Part shown: positions 49,301-54,168 of the stretch, piece by piece | How positions within the stretch are numbered: position 1 is the first letter of the stretch | Layout: every line of letters begins with the position of its first letter | Source: Budorcas taxicolor | Taxonomy: Eukaryota; Chordata; Mammalia; Artiodactyla; Bovidae | Assembly (NCBI RefSeq): GCF_023091745.1 | Contig: NC_068910.1 | Location: 131,953,170-132,017,169 of the forward strand | Length of the DNA: 64,000 nt | Reading direction: 5' to 3' | Translations under genes and position numbers: made by a program | The notes under the pieces: generated by a model | What the model was told of the DNA's origin: nothing | The model's database searches: none | The model's input: only the letters and a program-made list of their open reading frames with translations

Positions 49301-51579
49301 TTCTTGGGTCCCTGCCCTCTCTGAGCACCCAGCACCTCTGGTTTCTGTCTTCTAAGAAAAGCAAAAATCTTTTTGCCAAGTCAGTTTTCTAGTTTCTAAA
49401 TTTGCAATGACCTCTTTTTCTGTCTTTGCTTTTGCTCCTGTGAGTTCATTACCTTTTTCTTTTTTAGCTCTTGTGATGTTATTTTAGTGGCTTTGGAGTG
49501 CGTCCTCCTCTAGGTTTAACTAGAAATACAGTCACCTTCATTTACTTGCGCTGCCACTAAGGCATGGCTCCTCCATTCTATGTGTGTACTCTTGCCGGAT
49601 TTTTAAAAATTATTTTAATTTTAGAATAGATTCCATTCACATAATTTAAATAAGTTTTTAAAAGATACTTAAAAATTATGCATTAACATCTTCCTTTTAC
49701 CTGTTTCCTCCATCCTATTTTCCCTCCCACCCCCTAGAGGTAGAAACTTTAATTAGTTTCCTTATGCAGACACATGCAAATATGAATAAGTATTTTTTTA
49801 TCTCTCTCTATTTTATGCAAAAGTTAGCATATTATGGCCTGTTGGGTCTGACCCTGCTGTCTACATCAGAGTGTAGGGAGCTTCCTTGTCCGCCTGCACC
49901 ATACTCAGCCCTCTGGGGTCCTGATGGACTGCAATTTACCTAAGCAATTCGTATGCCAGTGGGTACTGGGTTCTTCCAGTCTTTGCTATAACAAATCATC
50001 TCTAATAAATACCTTGGAATATGTATAATATGACCATGTCCAGGTATATTGAAAAGATAAATTCCCTGAAGTGGAATTGGTGATGCTTTCAGGAATTGGT
50101 ATCTTGAGTCTGTGTATGGGAGCCTAGGTTTCCTGGTGTTGGGAATGCTGAATGGCTGGTGGTGACTCATTCTAAAGCTTGACTTTGCCATCAGCCCCAT
50201 CTAATGTCAGATGTACATGGGCTCAGAGTGGTTTGACCCTGTCCCGGCTACTTCCCATTGCTAAGACCACCAGTGGGGCTTAGTCAAGAGCACCAGAGAG
50301 GGTTTCTGAAGGTGCTGTCAGACCCAGGCTCTGCCATGGGGTGGGGGTGGCAGGTTCCACCACGTCAGCCACATGAGAGGACAGCCAGCTTCCATTGTTT
50401 GGGCCACATTGCTCTTATGACTTGTCAGTCCTGACCGCTGGAAATTTGCACTTTTTCTTTTTTACTGTAGGCTCTCAAAGGCAGGAAGCAATGGTTGTCT
50501 TTTCACATTTGTCATCCTAAAGGGTATTTTTTCAAAGTAATGATTAAGGTGGCTCTGGCAAAGGTGTTCATAAAGCATCAGGGAGTTTGTGTCACTGGCA
50601 GGCTTACCCTTGGCTTTGACGCAAGAGAGGGCAGCTGTGAGCCTCCCCCACTGTAACAGCTGGTGATGTAAAAGTCAGCACACAATTGTCCCAGGTGGGG
50701 CAGGCTCCAGGGAGGTGGGCCACAGCCCGAGGTTTTGCAGCTCATGGTGGGAACAGGGATTTGACCTGACCTCTGAGACTGGCCTTTTCTGCTTGAGCAT
50801 TCCGCCTCTGGAGAACTAGGGAACTTTGTTCCTGGTCTTGAGGAAGGGTTCCTACGGTAGTGTGTGTTCTCATGGTTAGGGAGCCCCCAGCCTTGTTCCC
50901 CTGGGCCCCACTCTTTCTCATTACGACCCTCCTCCCACACTGGTTAGTGAGCACCTCTCAGCCCCCACTCCACCCCCAGTGCTTCTCAAGACACCTGGCC
51001 TCTCTCTCTCCTCCTCACCCACCACCCCTCCCCTCTTATTCCCTCTGCTTCTCACCCCTCACCCTGTGGGCAGCACTCAGCACAACAGTTAGCTTTGTCA
51101 GAGGTCACTCTTTGTTGCCATAGTTTATATTCTTGCCAGTTGGCTAAAGTTTTAGATGCTAATGAATCCCCCCACCCCACCCTGATCACAGGGAGGAAGG
51201 GAGGTTTCCTGACCTGCCTAGAGAGCCACAGCTGGGAGCCACTGTTTGCCAGAGGATATCAGCTGAGCACCTCTGGGCTCTTGAGGGGATGCTGGAGGTG
51301 GGCAGGGCCGAGGAGTCCCCCACCCCCTGCTCCCCCCGGGGGGTCGCGGGGAGCCCTGAAGCAGGCTGTGTGAGCCAGTGGGGGTGAGGGCTTCACTGGC
51401 CCCGGAGTGTGCTCTGAGCTCTGCCTGTTTTTGGTCTTCCAGTCCGCAGCCGCCACAGCCCCAGGTCCCCGAGACTCCCTGGGCAGATGAGGGCGGCTCC
51501 GTTTATCACCTGAGCGATGAAGACTTTGACCAGTTTGTGAAGGAACACTCCTCTGTGCTCGTCATGTTCCACGCCCCAT
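11445..51579 (+). CDS. PDIA5: PDIA5 gene, exons 2-11 (partial, spans window)
   Basis: Ten exons (coordinates in the summary) join in frame to about 289 codons without a stop. The product is recognised as PDIA5/PDIR, an endoplasmic-reticulum lumenal thiol-disulfide oxidoreductase of the PDI family. The family layout is one non-catalytic thioredoxin-like domain followed by three catalytic thioredoxin domains with CSMC, CGHC and CPHC motifs in human and a C-terminal KEEL-type retention signal. Here exons 2-6 encode the non-catalytic domain, exons 7-10 the first catalytic domain and exon 11 the start of the second. With a 14-residue exon 1, the first CxxC falls at 182-185 and exon 11 ends one residue before 305, both matching the known human positions. 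Junction phases are 1,2,2,0,0,1,0,2,2,1 for the donors of exons 2-11. The 5' end, promoter, later exons and 3' UTR are outside the window. Family function is established knowledge; the assignment is from recognised sequence. Confidence 0.97.
12685..12976 (+). mobile_element. BOV-A2 dimeric SINE
   Basis: Starts GGAGAAGGCAATGGCACCCC and ends TTAGCAGCAGCAGC; two monomers joined by TTTTCACTTTAACGCATTGG. Flanks TGAGGGAGGC (12685-12694) and TGAGGAGGC (12968-12976) look like a target-site duplication with a one-base difference. Confidence 0.95.
13565..13604 (-). repeat. C-rich tract (G-quadruplex potential on - strand)
   Basis: Several C runs of 3-6 separated by one or two bases (CACCTCCCCCCACCCCCACC). 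Confidence 0.6.
14691..14778 (+). CDS. PDIA5: PDIA5 exon 3
   Basis: The acceptor follows a T-rich tract (TTTATTTATTTATTTTACAG, ending 14690) and the donor GTATGA starts at 14779, a weaker donor than the others in this gene. The 88-bp exon encodes AAAESHLKLLSTVAQAVKGQ followed by GTICWVDC, about residues 58-85 of the N-terminal thioredoxin-like domain. The ICWVDC strand lacks a CxxC active site, consistent with the non-catalytic domain. It ends in phase 2 (GG), which joins T of exon 4 to give Gly. Confidence 0.96.
16273..16323 (+). repeat. (TG)n-(CG)n alternating tract
   Basis: About 17 TG units continuing without phase change into GCGTGCACGCGCGCGCGC. About 50 bp of alternating purine-pyrimidine sequence, a classical Z-DNA-forming composition. 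Confidence 0.95.
17890..18065 (+). mobile_element. MIR SINE
   Basis: GCTGCTTACTAGCCCAGTGA, then TGACCAGGTCGCTTACCCTG, then TACTCATCTGTAAAATGGGA: sense MIR core. Confidence 0.75.
18310..18450 (+). mobile_element. MIR SINE
   Basis: AATAGCTGTGTGACCTTTGG, then CAAGTCACTGCCCGTCTCTG, then GCTTCAGT; tRNA-like half upstream (GTTTGAGCCCTGGC). Second MIR within about 300 bp in the same orientation. Confidence 0.8.
18560..18800 (+). repeat. pyrimidine-rich block
   Basis: About 240 bp, mostly C/T with few purines (CTCTCTCCCCTCTCCTCCTT and similar). It explains the long purine-codon open frame on the - strand rich in Lys/Arg/Glu. Confidence 0.7.
20265..20380 (-). mobile_element. MIR SINE, antisense
   Basis: CTGCATTTTGCAGCTGGGGA, then GAGGTCACAGGCTGGCTAGT, then GGCAGAGCCAGACC: reverse-strand MIR. 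Confidence 0.6.
21072..21102 (+). repeat. (CA)n microsatellite
   Basis: About 11 CA units, with a TACACA interruption at the end. Confidence 0.85.
21511..21600 (+). repeat. CG/TG-alternating tract followed by G-rich tract
   Basis: GCGCATGCGCGCGCGCGAGT, then (TGCG)n and TG units to about 21566, followed by GGGGGGGCGGGGCGGGGG. The first part is Z-DNA-prone and the second G-quadruplex-prone. Confidence 0.85.
22554..22705 (+). repeat. 76-bp tandem duplication
   Basis: Copies at 22554-22629 and 22630-22705, each beginning CAAGTAGGACTGCATAGG and ending CACCCTGTCCAA. I count one mismatch (AGAGGGG versus AGGGGGG). Confidence 0.95.
23240..23420 (+). mobile_element. MER5A-type hAT DNA transposon remnant
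   Basis: GATTGAGTAGGTCTGGGAGG, then CTGAGAATTTGCACTTCTGA, then TGCTGGTCCAGGGACCACAT and TTTTGAGATCAGAGG follow the MER5A right half in order. Confidence 0.75.
23685..23815 (+). mobile_element. MER5-like DNA transposon remnant
   Basis: CCCCCAGGTGATTCTAATGA, then GCAGCCAGGATTGGGAACCA is the typical terminal part of MER5-type hAT non-autonomous elements. Confidence 0.6.
24132..24215 (+). CDS. PDIA5: PDIA5 exon 4
   Basis: Acceptor TTTCAG ends at 24131 and donor GTAAGT starts at 24216. The 84-bp exon encodes DAESRKLCKKMKVDLSAKDK then KVELFHY, about residues 87-113 of the N-terminal domain. It begins and ends in phase 2, so skipping it would keep the frame while removing 28 residues. Intron 3 before it is about 9.35 kb; intron 4 after it is only 483 bp. 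Confidence 0.96.
24216..24698 (+). other. PDIA5: PDIA5 intron 4 (483 bp, about half SINE)
   Basis: A short intron filled from 24420 to 24655 by a reverse Bov-tA and its duplication. About 200 bp of AT-rich sequence lies before it and about 43 bp after it. Confidence 0.95.
24420..24655 (-). mobile_element. Bov-tA SINE, antisense, near exon 5 acceptor
   Basis: The reverse complement has a tRNA-like head (GGGCTTCCCAGGTGGTGCTA) with an intact B-box-like GGTTCGATCC and the Bov-A body. Flanking TGTCTTCA at 24420-24427 and 24648-24655 is the target-site duplication. The distal end is 43 bp before exon 5. Confidence 0.95.
24699..24744 (+). CDS. PDIA5: PDIA5 exon 5 (46-bp short exon)
   Basis: Acceptor TTTTCATAG ends at 24698 and donor GTAAAT starts at 24745. 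The exon completes the Gln codon and then encodes DGAFHTEYNRAMTFK, about residues 115-129. At 46 bp it is the smallest exon in the window and its length is not divisible by three, so skipping would shift the frame. A reverse-oriented Bov-tA SINE ends about 43 bp upstream of the acceptor, so only a short stretch of unique sequence is left for the branch point and pyrimidine tract. Confidence 0.95.
24745..28100 (+). other. PDIA5: PDIA5 intron 5
   Basis: 3.36 kb without a recognised ruminant SINE. It contains a short repeated pair (ATCTGACATCA / GTCTGACATCA around 24930-24975) and a pyrimidine-rich block at about 25440-25575. Nothing else is supported. Confidence 0.9.
25440..25575 (+). repeat. 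pyrimidine-rich block
   Basis: CTCTCTCTTTGTCTCTCTCT, then TCTGTCTGTCCATCTGTTTG: low-complexity C/T with TCTG/CATC tetranucleotide flavour. Confidence 0.65.
28101..28193 (+). CDS. PDIA5: PDIA5 exon 6
   Basis: Acceptor TTTTCCTCAG ends at 28100 and donor GTAATT starts at 28194. The 93-bp exon is exactly 31 codons, phase 0 at both ends: SIVAFLKDPKGPPLWEEDPG then AKDVVHIDNEK, about residues 130-160. It closes the non-catalytic domain and enters the linker (PLWEEDPGAKDVVH) to the first catalytic domain. Skipping would be frame-preserving. Confidence 0.96.
28728..29570 (+). repeat. 56-bp minisatellite, 11 copies
   Basis: GACCTAAAGGTGC (or a one-base variant) starts at 28728, 28784, 28840, 28896, 28952, 29238, 29294, 29350, 29404, 29458 and 29515. 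Spacing is 56 in most, 54 twice and 57 once; the 286 gap equals 56 plus a 218-bp SINE and its 12-bp duplication. Each unit also carries a TATGTTTTTATCATGTGCAC-like segment. Confidence 0.97.
28981..29222 (+). mobile_element. Bov-tA SINE inserted in the minisatellite
   Basis: The element 28993-29210 starts with the tRNA-derived head (TGGTGGCTCAGATGGTAAAG), has B box GGTTCGATCC intact, then the Bov-A body, and ends with (ACTC)n. The target-site duplication is ACCTATGTTTTT at 28981-28992 and 29211-29222, itself part of the minisatellite unit. Confidence 0.97.
30655..31010 (-). mobile_element. ancient L1 fragment, antisense
   Basis: CATGCTGCTTTGTCACTTGC, GTAGTATTCCATTGTGTAGG and ATGTACCATCATCTATTTAC are diverged reverse-strand L1 landmarks. 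Confidence 0.6.
31600..31725 (+). mobile_element. MIR SINE fragment
   Basis: CAGGTGGCCTTGGGAAAGCC, then CCCCCAGTTTCTCTGTCTGT, then AGGTAGCTAGAATAGATGG. About 165 bp upstream of exon 7. Confidence 0.55.
31892..31952 (+). CDS. PDIA5: PDIA5 exon 7 (start of first catalytic thioredoxin domain)
   Basis: Acceptor GTGCCTCAG ends at 31891 and donor GTGAGT starts at 31953. The 61-bp exon encodes DFRRLLKKEEKPILMMFYAP plus the first base of Trp. The MMFYAPW motif is the thioredoxin-fold strand that precedes the redox centre. The intron splits the Trp codon T|GG directly before the CxxC, the same arrangement as exon 11. Confidence 0.96.
32440..32575 (+). mobile_element. MIR SINE
   Basis: AGACCTGGGTTCTAATTCCA, then GGTGACCTTGGTCAAGTCCT, then GTGCCTCAGTTTCC: clear sense MIR. 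Confidence 0.8.
32580..32710. mobile_element. unclassified old interspersed repeat
   Basis: TTTCACACTTTTGGACTG, then GTATATAAACTATATATAAG resembles the segment at 860-1080 in motif order. Family unknown. Confidence 0.3.
32798..33030 (+). mobile_element. ancient DNA-transposon remnant (MER-type)
   Basis: AAAGGGTCAGAAAATCACGG, CCTGTGGACTGGCTGCC, TTTTTGTTGGAACTCAGCCA and TGTCTGTGGCTGCCTTCTAG follow a common mammalian MER repeat. I do not assert the exact family. Confidence 0.55.
33149..33183 (+). repeat. (TA)n(TG)n(TA)n microsatellite
   Basis: ATATATATATATTGTGTGTG, then TATATATATATT: compound dinucleotide repeat abutting the L1 end. Confidence 0.85.
33185..33345 (-). mobile_element. ruminant L1 3' end, antisense
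   Basis: TTTATTTTAATTGGAGGATA, then GTGGTTTTTGCCATACATCA, then CATCCTGAACCCCCTCCCAC is the reverse-strand 3' UTR of the L1 family active in ruminants. It is truncated after about 160 bp and followed by sequence of different origin. Confidence 0.75.
33350..33510. mobile_element. possible LTR-type fragment
   Basis: A GC-rich segment, then TGTAATCCCTGAGCTTTCTC and CTATTAACGCTCTCTGCTCG. Its composition and its position between the L1 end and SINE cluster suggest a retroviral LTR R/U5-like piece, but I cannot identify a family. No coding sequence is attached. Confidence 0.25.
33513..33878 (-). mobile_element. Bov-A dimer with tRNA head, antisense
   Basis: In reverse orientation: tRNA-like head at 33780-33878 (GGGCTTCCCAGGTGGTGCTA), first Bov-A unit, linker TTTTCACTTTTGTGCATTGG, second unit and (AGC)n end at 33513. 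About 366 bp: longer than a BOV-A2 because it retains the tRNA head. Confidence 0.9.
33890..34059 (-). mobile_element. Bov-tA SINE with internal deletion, antisense
   Basis: Runs from TGAAAGTGAAAGTCGCTCAG to CTGAGCCACAGGGGAAGCCC. Compared with its neighbours it lacks about 30 bp around the B box (GGATCTTAGGTCTCCTGC). Confidence 0.88.
34060..34178 (-). mobile_element. partial Bov-tA SINE, antisense
   Basis: AGAATACTGGAGTGGGTAGC to AAGCTATGAGGCCTGCCC. Contains the tRNA head and B box (GGAATCGAACC on +), but the Bov-A body is cut short where it meets the previous copy. Confidence 0.85.
34790..35101 (+). mobile_element. BovB (RTE) LINE 3' end
   Basis: The frame at 34832-35095 reads a BovB reverse-transcriptase C-terminus (LQYFGHLMRGVDSLEKTLML, then GRPRMRWLDGITDSMDMSLS, ending in SDTTERLN), followed by GACTAAACTGAACTGAA. 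It is a 5'-truncated copy of about 310 bp, with no active-site region and so no activity expected. Possible duplication AGGGTGA at 34788 and 35101. Confidence 0.93.
35825..35960 (-). mobile_element. MIR SINE, antisense
   Basis: CCTTACAGATGGGGAAGCTG, then CCCCAGGTCACCCAGCAGCA, then CAGACCTGGGTCTCAGCC: reverse-strand MIR. Confidence 0.65.
37544..37611 (+). CDS. PDIA5: PDIA5 exon 8 (first redox motif, CSVC)
   Basis: Acceptor GGTGACCAG ends at 37543 and donor GTAAGT starts at 37612. The 68-bp exon finishes the Trp codon and encodes CSVCKRIMPHFQKAATQLRG then QF, about residues 182-203. CSVC occupies the place of the human CSMC active site, a Met-to-Val change in the variable pair. Both cysteines and the following MPHF proline/helix motif are intact, so a redox-active domain is expected (inference). 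Confidence 0.96.
38987..39193 (+). mobile_element. Bov-tA SINE
   Basis: TTCCCTTGTGGCTCAAATGA (tRNA head), changed B box (AGTTCAATCCC), and a body ending AAGTGACTTTCACTTTC. More diverged than other copies here. Confidence 0.92.
40690..40830 (+). mobile_element. MIR SINE
   Basis: TACTAACTGGCTGGGAGATC, TTGGGCAAGTAGCCCTGG and CATTCTTAAAATGGGGATGA, then CTCACCGGGCTGTTGGAAGA. Confidence 0.75.
41989..42274 (+). mobile_element. BOV-A2 dimeric SINE with target-site duplication
   Basis: Two monomers, starting GGAGAAGGCAATGGCACCCC and ending CGACTTAGCAGC. Flanked by AAGAGATG at 41989-41996 and 42267-42274. Confidence 0.95.
42430..42620 (-). mobile_element. MIR SINE, antisense
   Basis: CTCATTTAGTCTTCACAGAA, then GCAGATGAGGAAAGTGAGGT and GACTTGTTCAAGG: reverse-strand MIR. 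Confidence 0.7.
42765..43010 (+). mobile_element. old interspersed repeat shared with 59860-60250
   Basis: CAATGGAACTGAAGGGTTTT, then GTGCAGGGAAGTGATGTAAT resembles the "GGAAGCCATTGGAAAGTTTT ... ATTTGATAAGATTTATG" segment near 60175. Likely the same ancient mammalian repeat family; the name is not asserted. Confidence 0.4.
43136..43410 (+). mobile_element. BOV-A2 dimeric SINE
   Basis: Starts GGAGAAGGCAGTGGCACCCG and ends TTAGCAGCAGCAGCAGCA; two monomers. Flanks ATTGTGTGTCTC before and ATTGTTGTCTGC after suggest an imperfect duplication. Confidence 0.95.
43558..43757 (-). mobile_element. Bov-tA SINE, antisense
   Basis: GTGCTAAGTTGCTCAGTTGT to TATCTGAGCCACCAGGGAAG. Some internal deletions relative to neighbours. 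Confidence 0.92.
43770..43910 (-). mobile_element. MIR SINE, antisense
   Basis: GTTCTCTTAAGAACCCTATG, then GGCTTGCCCAAGGTCACACT: reverse-strand MIR core directly beside the Bov-tA. Confidence 0.65.
44908..44999 (+). CDS. PDIA5: PDIA5 exon 9
   Basis: Acceptor CTGCTCCCAG ends at 44907 and donor GTAAGT starts at 45000. The 92-bp exon encodes VLAGMNVYPSEFENIKEEYS then VRGYPTICYF, about residues 204-233. VRGYPTICYF contains the cis-proline loop (YPT) that faces the redox centre in thioredoxin folds. It ends in phase 2. Intron 9 behind it is only 87 bp. Confidence 0.97.
45000..45086 (+). other. PDIA5: PDIA5 intron 9 (87 bp)
   Basis: Complete intron of 87 bp from GTAAGTCCCC to CATTTCACAG, pyrimidine-rich and free of repeats. 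The shortest in the window. Confidence 0.97.
45087..45158 (+). CDS. PDIA5: PDIA5 exon 10
   Basis: Acceptor CATTTCACAG ends at 45086 and donor GTAAGT starts at 45159. The 72-bp exon encodes KGRFLFQYDSYGSTAEDIVE then WLK, about residues 235-257. This is the last strand and C-terminal helix of the first catalytic domain. It is in phase 2 at both ends, so skipping is frame-preserving but would delete the end of the fold. Confidence 0.97.
45900..46100 (-). mobile_element. MIR SINE, antisense
   Basis: TTGTTCTAAGCACTTTCTGT, GGAATCCTCAGAACAGATAC and TATTATCCTTATTTCATG, then AGCTGACAGGGGCAGGGCCA. Confidence 0.7.
46258..46277 (+). repeat. poly-A tract
   Basis: A run of about 13 A followed by CAAAAAC. 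Confidence 0.85.
47190..47345 (-). mobile_element. possible old L1 fragment
   Basis: ACTGGAAAACTCAAATATTT and GGCATTTGACATTTTCTTAC have the look of reverse-strand L1 3' sequence, but the match is weak. Confidence 0.3.
48170..48500 (-). mobile_element. probable endogenous-retrovirus LTR, antisense
   Basis: AAAAAACTTTAATCTGGGAG, AACCATCTTGTCAGGGCCTG, then CTTCCTTACAGTCCTTCACA and GGCAGGCCGTTATAACAAAA have the character of a ruminant solo LTR read backwards (ATTAAAG would be the polyadenylation signal). No internal retroviral genes are present. Borders and family are uncertain. Confidence 0.4.
49590..50115 (-). mobile_element. ancient L1 fragment, antisense
   Basis: An AT-rich tract, CCCTAGAGGTAGAAACTTTA, CAGTCTTTGCTATAACAAAT and AATTCCCTGAAGTGGAATTG follow reverse-strand old L1 order, with interruptions. 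Confidence 0.5.
50455..50535 (+). mobile_element. L2 3'-end-like fragment
   Basis: ACTGTAGGCTCTCAAAGGCA, then GGAAGCAATGGTTGTCTTTT is a diverged form of the L2 "gactgtaagctccttgaggg" segment. Confidence 0.4.
51443..51579 (+). CDS. PDIA5: PDIA5 exon 11 (start of second catalytic domain)
   Basis: Acceptor GGTCTTCCAG ends at 51442 and donor GTGAGT starts at 51580. The 137-bp exon encodes a Pro/Gln-rich linker (PQPPQPQVPETPWADEGGSV), then YHLSDEDFDQFVKEHSSVLV and MFHAP plus the first base of Trp, about residues 259-303. It is the longest coding exon in the window. The expected CGHC motif belongs to exon 12, which I could not find before the window end. Confidence 0.97.
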
Positions 51580-51639
51580 GTGAGTGGAACCTTGCTCCTC
51601 CCCGCCACAGCCTCTCTCCCTCAGCTCAGAGTGGACACC

Positions 51640-51780
51640 TCTCTGAGCCTTTAGCTGTTTACCTAGAGCAGCAGTCATCCCTTAGCTTGCAGGTGGGGAC
51701 ACTGAGGCCCTGAGAGAGCCTGTATCTTGTCCAGTAGTTGAAAGGGCACAGTGAAGCCAGGGCTGGAGCCTCAGTCCCCA
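51640..51780 (-). mobile_element. MIR SINE, antisense
   Basis: TTGCAGGTGGGGACACTGAG, then TATCTTGTCCAGTAGTTGAA and GAAGCCAGGGCTGGAGCC. Confidence 0.6.
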
Positions 51781-52374
51781 CAGCACCTAGAACCCCTTCT
51801 TTCTGTTTCACCTGGTATCTGTCATGGCCTGCAGTGGCCGTCGTGGATCAAGGGAAGAAAAACGTGAATCCTGTAAAGTGTTTGCAATATTGACTGACAG
51901 CCCTGTAGCTCAGGATTTTTCTAGGCCAGTGTCCTTCCCATTCCCATGAAGGATAGAAATGGATTGTAATTCCTTTCTAAGAGGGAGAAGGCTGCTCCTG
52001 GAAAGGTGAACAAGGGATGACAATCCCTGGCCAGAGTTCCTGGGAGCAGCTTCTGGGAAAGGCGGGCCCATCCTAATGGGTGATGAAGCTGGGTCCCCAG
52101 CACCCTGGGACAGGGTACAGGTGTGGGGTGCTCTTCTCTTATAGCTTCTTGCCAGCTCTTTGGCCCAGTGATGGTGGGTAAGGGATTGTGAAAGAGAAGA
52201 AGAAGCAAAAATAACTTCTTCACAGATCAGTGTCATAATTGCCAGTCCACAGAGGCATCTTTAGTGAGAGATTACTTTATTAATTCTCTTAGTCATAGAG
52301 ATCTTTCTGCTGTTGATTGTGATTTGCTCTGTGGTGACAAAGTGGCTGCCCACAGGGCCATCTCCTTCTGTCTC

Positions 52375-52500
52375 ACCCACAGTGCTGCAAAGCAAATATG
52401 ATTAACTCCACTTTACAGACCAGTAGACAGTTGTGTGGAGAAATGGCACTCACTGCTCTTTGAGTCCTATACCGCTGAGCCCTGGCCTTGCCACACTCAG
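52375..52500 (-). mobile_element. MIR SINE fragment, antisense
   Basis: TGATTAACTCCACTTTACAG, then ACCGCTGAGCCCTGGCCTTG. Diverged. Confidence 0.45.
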
Positions 52501-53147
52501 CTTCCCTGCAGTATCACAGGGGTTTGGTTAATTAGCAATTGTTCATAAGTAGACCACTCCTGGGGATTTCCCCAAGTCCGTTTTATAAGTGCCAAATTCT
52601 GAAGAGAATCCAAAGGAAAATTATTGGCCTTTCTCCTGAAAAATGACCCCCAAAAAACCCTTAAAAAACCCAAATTTCAAAGGGCTTCTGATTAAGGGCA
52701 GTGACAGAGAGGGCCCTAGGAGCATGTCACCCCAGCCCTGCCAAGGCTCAGTCCCTGTGGCTGGAGGAACCCTGATGAATGAACATCCGCCAGGTAGCAC
52801 GGCAGCCCTCTCCCTGCTGAGATACACTCTCCTAGCCAGTCTCAGATTTGCTATTGAAAGCAAGTCTTACGGGAAGTCAGGCTGCATCCAGAGCTGAACT
52901 CACCCTGCCCCAGTTCCTGCCCCAGTGGTAGAGGCAGAGCCCGGGCTCACTGTTTTCAGTTCCTTCCTGGGAACTTCACCCTGCGTGTTGGTGCTTCTAC
53001 TCTGTGCCAGAGAGAGCCCTCTGGCTCCTGGAATATTACAGAGTGGTTTGAACAGTGCCTTATGCATCACAGCATGAAGAGTATGTGTCCCCTTTGATGA
53101 ATCTTAACAACATGAACCTGATAGATTGGAATTGTTTAATAACTAAC

Positions 53148-53379
53148 TGTTTATTAGTTGTTGTTTAGTCCGTAAGTCATGTCCAACTCTTTGCAACCCC
53201 CTGGATTGCAGCCCACCAGGTTTCCTCTATCCATGGAATTTTTCAGGCATGAATACTGGAGTGGGTTGCCATTTCCTCCTCCGGGGCATCTTCCCAACCC
53301 GGGGATCGAACCCACATCTCCTGCACTGGCAGGCAGATTCTTTACTGCTGGGCCACTAGGGAAACCCAATTGTTTATTA
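53148..53379 (-). mobile_element. Bov-tA SINE with target-site duplication, antisense
   Basis: The reverse complement has a tRNA head and B box GGTTCGATCC intact. Flanked by TGTTTATTA at 53148-53156 and 53371-53379. A run of about 20 A (53388-53408) follows close by and probably belongs to the target locus. Confidence 0.94.
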
Positions 53380-53387
53380 AGCCCTTT

Positions 53388-53408
53388 AAAAAAAAAAAAA
53401 AAAAAAAA
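53388..53408 (+). repeat. poly-A tract
   Basis: About 20 uninterrupted A residues. Confidence 0.9.
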
Positions 53409-53816
53409 GAACCCTGGTTGCAAACTGGGAAAATTTTTGTCTGTATTCTTTCTTGCACTCTTAGGTTGCAAGGAATTCATTGTAGTAGCAGATGCTGGCA
53501 GGGTCTGGGCCCCGGAGCCTGGTTGTCGAGTTCTTTCCTGCCCTCTCCCCTTGCAATGCACCCACCTGGCTCCCTGAACCAGAGTGATCATCACTTCCCC
53601 ATCTAAGTCATCTGTGGGCATAGAGTAAGGGCTTAATGAATGAGAAAACGAACAAATGAGGTTGTTGAGAGCTAAATTAGAAAATGAGAACTAGAAACCA
53701 GATGGCAGCCTTTTGTTTCCCCATTAGTCATTGTGAATGAGTATTATGAATACCAGCCCTGTTGAGGCTGTTCCAGCTTCAGACTTAACAAATGAATAGA
53801 GCTGAGATTTCGCTTA

Positions 53817-54065
53817 TTCAGTTCAGTCGCTCAGTCGTGTCCGACTCTTTGCAACCCCATGGACTGCAGCACCTCAGGTCTCCCTGTCCATCACTAATTC
53901 CTGGAGTTTATTCAAACCCATGTCCATTGAGTCAGTGATGCCATCCAACCATGTCATCCTCTGTTGTCCCCTTCTTCTTCTGCCTTCAATCTTTCCTGGC
54001 ATCAGATCTTTTCAAATGAGTCAGCTCTTCACATCAGATGGCCAAAGAATTGGAGTTTCGCTTGT
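53817..54065 (-). mobile_element. BovB-derived SINE/LINE 3' end, antisense
   Basis: TTCAGTTCAGTCGCTCAGTC, GAGTCAGTGATGCCATCCAA, CAGATGGCCAAAGAATTGGA: the reverse strand of the same BovB 3' region as 34790-35101, with the C-terminal coding part more degraded. Confidence 0.88.
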
Positions 54066-54124
54066 TAGGTGTCTGCAGATCACAGACCCTACATTCTCTA
54101 ACAAGGTGTTTGCCTGTCCCCTGC

Positions 54125-54133
54125 GCACGTGCA

Positions 54134-54167
<34 letters not shown>
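54125..54167 (+). repeat. (GT)n microsatellite
   Basis: About 15 uninterrupted GT units after CACGTGCACAC. Confidence 0.92.

Positions 54168-54168
<1 letters not shown>

Larger units (their letters stand above)
45159..51442 (+). other. PDIA5: PDIA5 intron 10
   Basis: 6.3 kb. MIR at 45900, poly-A at 46259, possible L1 piece at 47190, LTR-like segment at 48170 and old L1 at 49590. No modern ruminant SINE recognised. The parts from 46300 to 47180, 47440 to 48170 and 50530 to 51442 look unique. Confidence 0.9.
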
